A stretch of 64,000 bases of DNA from Brevibacillus ruminantium (GTDB lineage: Bacteria > Bacillota > Bacilli > Brevibacillales > Brevibacillaceae). Positions 63,502 to 64,000 of this stretch are shown here, piece by piece. The notes beneath the pieces are model-generated. The model was not told where the DNA came from and searched no databases. It was given only the letters and a program-made list of their open reading frames with translations. Where the stretch lies: contig NZ_CP098755.1 in assembly GCF_023746555.1 (NCBI RefSeq), forward strand, positions 1,809,001 to 1,873,000, given 5' to 3'. The translations under genes were made by a program, and so were the position numbers. The stretch's first letter is position 1. Each line of letters opens with the position of its first letter.

Positions 63502-64000
63502 ATGAATCGACGCTTCGATCAAGCGGCGTTTGATGAGATACCGCAACCGATCCGAAACGATACCGGCTGGTGGGATTTTGGCCCGCGGAATATCATGAGA
63601 GATCTGGAGAACCCTGATCTGCTTGTTCCGCCTGTTACAGATGCCGGAACCATTCCAAACATGAGGTTTTCTTTCTCTGATGCCCATATGCAGTTAAATC
63701 ACGGCGGCTGGTCGCGGGAAATAACGGTGAGAGAGCTTCCGATCGCCACCACGCTGGCGGGTGTGAACATGGCTTTGACGCCAGGGGGTGTACGCGAGCT
63801 TCACTGGCATCAGCAAGCAGAATGGGCCATTATGCTGGTTGGCCGGGCACGCATTACTGCCGTCGATCAGAACGGGAGGCACTTCATTGCGGATATCGGG
63901 GTAGGAGACTTGTGGTATTTCCCGCCCGGCATTCCACACTCGATTCAAGGCATGGAGGAAGGGTGCGAGTTTTTACTCGGCTTTGATGACGGACACTTCT
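63502..64000 (+). CDS. oxalate decarboxylase-like bicupin, 3' end beyond window
   Basis: First 166 codons of a cupin enzyme. [20 protein letters not shown] and [20 protein letters not shown] match the N-terminus of OxdC/OxdD oxalate decarboxylases. Metal ligands of the first cupin are in [20 protein letters not shown] (His, His, Glu) and the histidine of [10 protein letters not shown]. These manganese enzymes convert oxalate to formate and CO2; OxdD of Bacillus is a spore-coat protein. AAGGAGGAG precedes ATG 63502. The gene is cut by the window end. Confidence 0.88.
   Translation, partial: MNRRFDQAAFDEIPQPIRNDTGWWDFGPRNIMRDLENPDLLVPPVTDAGTIPNMRFSFSDAHMQLNHGGWSREITVRELPIATTLAGVNMALTPGGVRELHWHQQAEWAIMLVGRARITAVDQNGRHFIADIGVGDLWYFPPGIPHSIQGMEEGCEFLLGFDDGHF

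Overview
The window looks like the chromosome of a low-to-mid GC Gram-positive spore-former of the Bacillales, most like Brevibacillus or another Paenibacillaceae. This is inferred from gene families (YitT, DUF2935, YkgJ, GltS, bacillar lipoprotein signals), Gram-positive Shine-Dalgarno sites, frequent TTG/GTG starts and a CcpA-type cre site. No rRNA or tRNA gene was seen.

Left end (1-7.6 kb): a mobile-element region. It holds a tyrosine recombinase running off the left edge, a 900-bp non-coding tract with repeats and a structured RNA candidate, a winged-helix replication/regulatory protein, four tiny excisionase-like genes, a large serine recombinase with a coupled 54-aa ORF, and a DUF2075 helicase with an N-terminal nuclease-like motif. 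7.6-9.9 kb has decayed non-coding sequence, a YitT membrane protein, and the control region of the next operon.

9.9-27.9 kb is a sugar-acid catabolic cluster: one TRAP permease with two binding proteins, two 2-hydroxyacid dehydrogenases, a LarA-like protein, an IlvD/Edd dehydratase, a U32-like barrel protein, a PfkB (KDG-type) kinase, an IclR regulator, two FAH-family enzymes, an SDR, a split UxaA/GarD dehydratase and a semialdehyde dehydrogenase. The genes suggest that aldonic/aldaric acids are imported, dehydrated to 2-keto-3-deoxy acids and oxidised through 2-oxoglutarate semialdehyde to 2-oxoglutarate. A shared palindrome (GTTTTA-N5-TAAAAC) precedes both transcription units, and a cre site lies between two copies of it.

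28-49.5 kb carries ordinary genes: small membrane proteins, an isochorismatase-like hydrolase, GNAT, LysE, a TnpB insertion sequence, MTA/SAH nucleosidase, a LysR-HutG-GltS module, DUF2935, a PLD-type lipoprotein, a D-Ala-D-Ala carboxypeptidase followed by an oligopeptide ABC transporter, HAD, VOC and YkgJ proteins, then a decayed oligopeptide-binding protein gene.

50.2-63.2 kb is a complete type I-C CRISPR-Cas locus (cas3, cas5, cas8c, cas7, cas4, cas1, cas2) with 68 repeats and 67 spacers. The main discovery candidate is between cas3 and cas5: on the minus strand a promoter, a degenerate CRISPR repeat (short hairpin plus intact 5' handle), a pseudo-spacer and a terminator form a roughly 73-nt crRNA-like gene. 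The pseudo-spacer matches 16 of 18 positions of a site just upstream of cas5, next to a correct type I-C PAM (TTC), and one of its two mismatches is at position 6, which Cascade ignores. This is the design of a Cas-regulating RNA (CreR/CreA type) that would repress the Cascade operon. The window ends inside an oxalate decarboxylase-like cupin gene.
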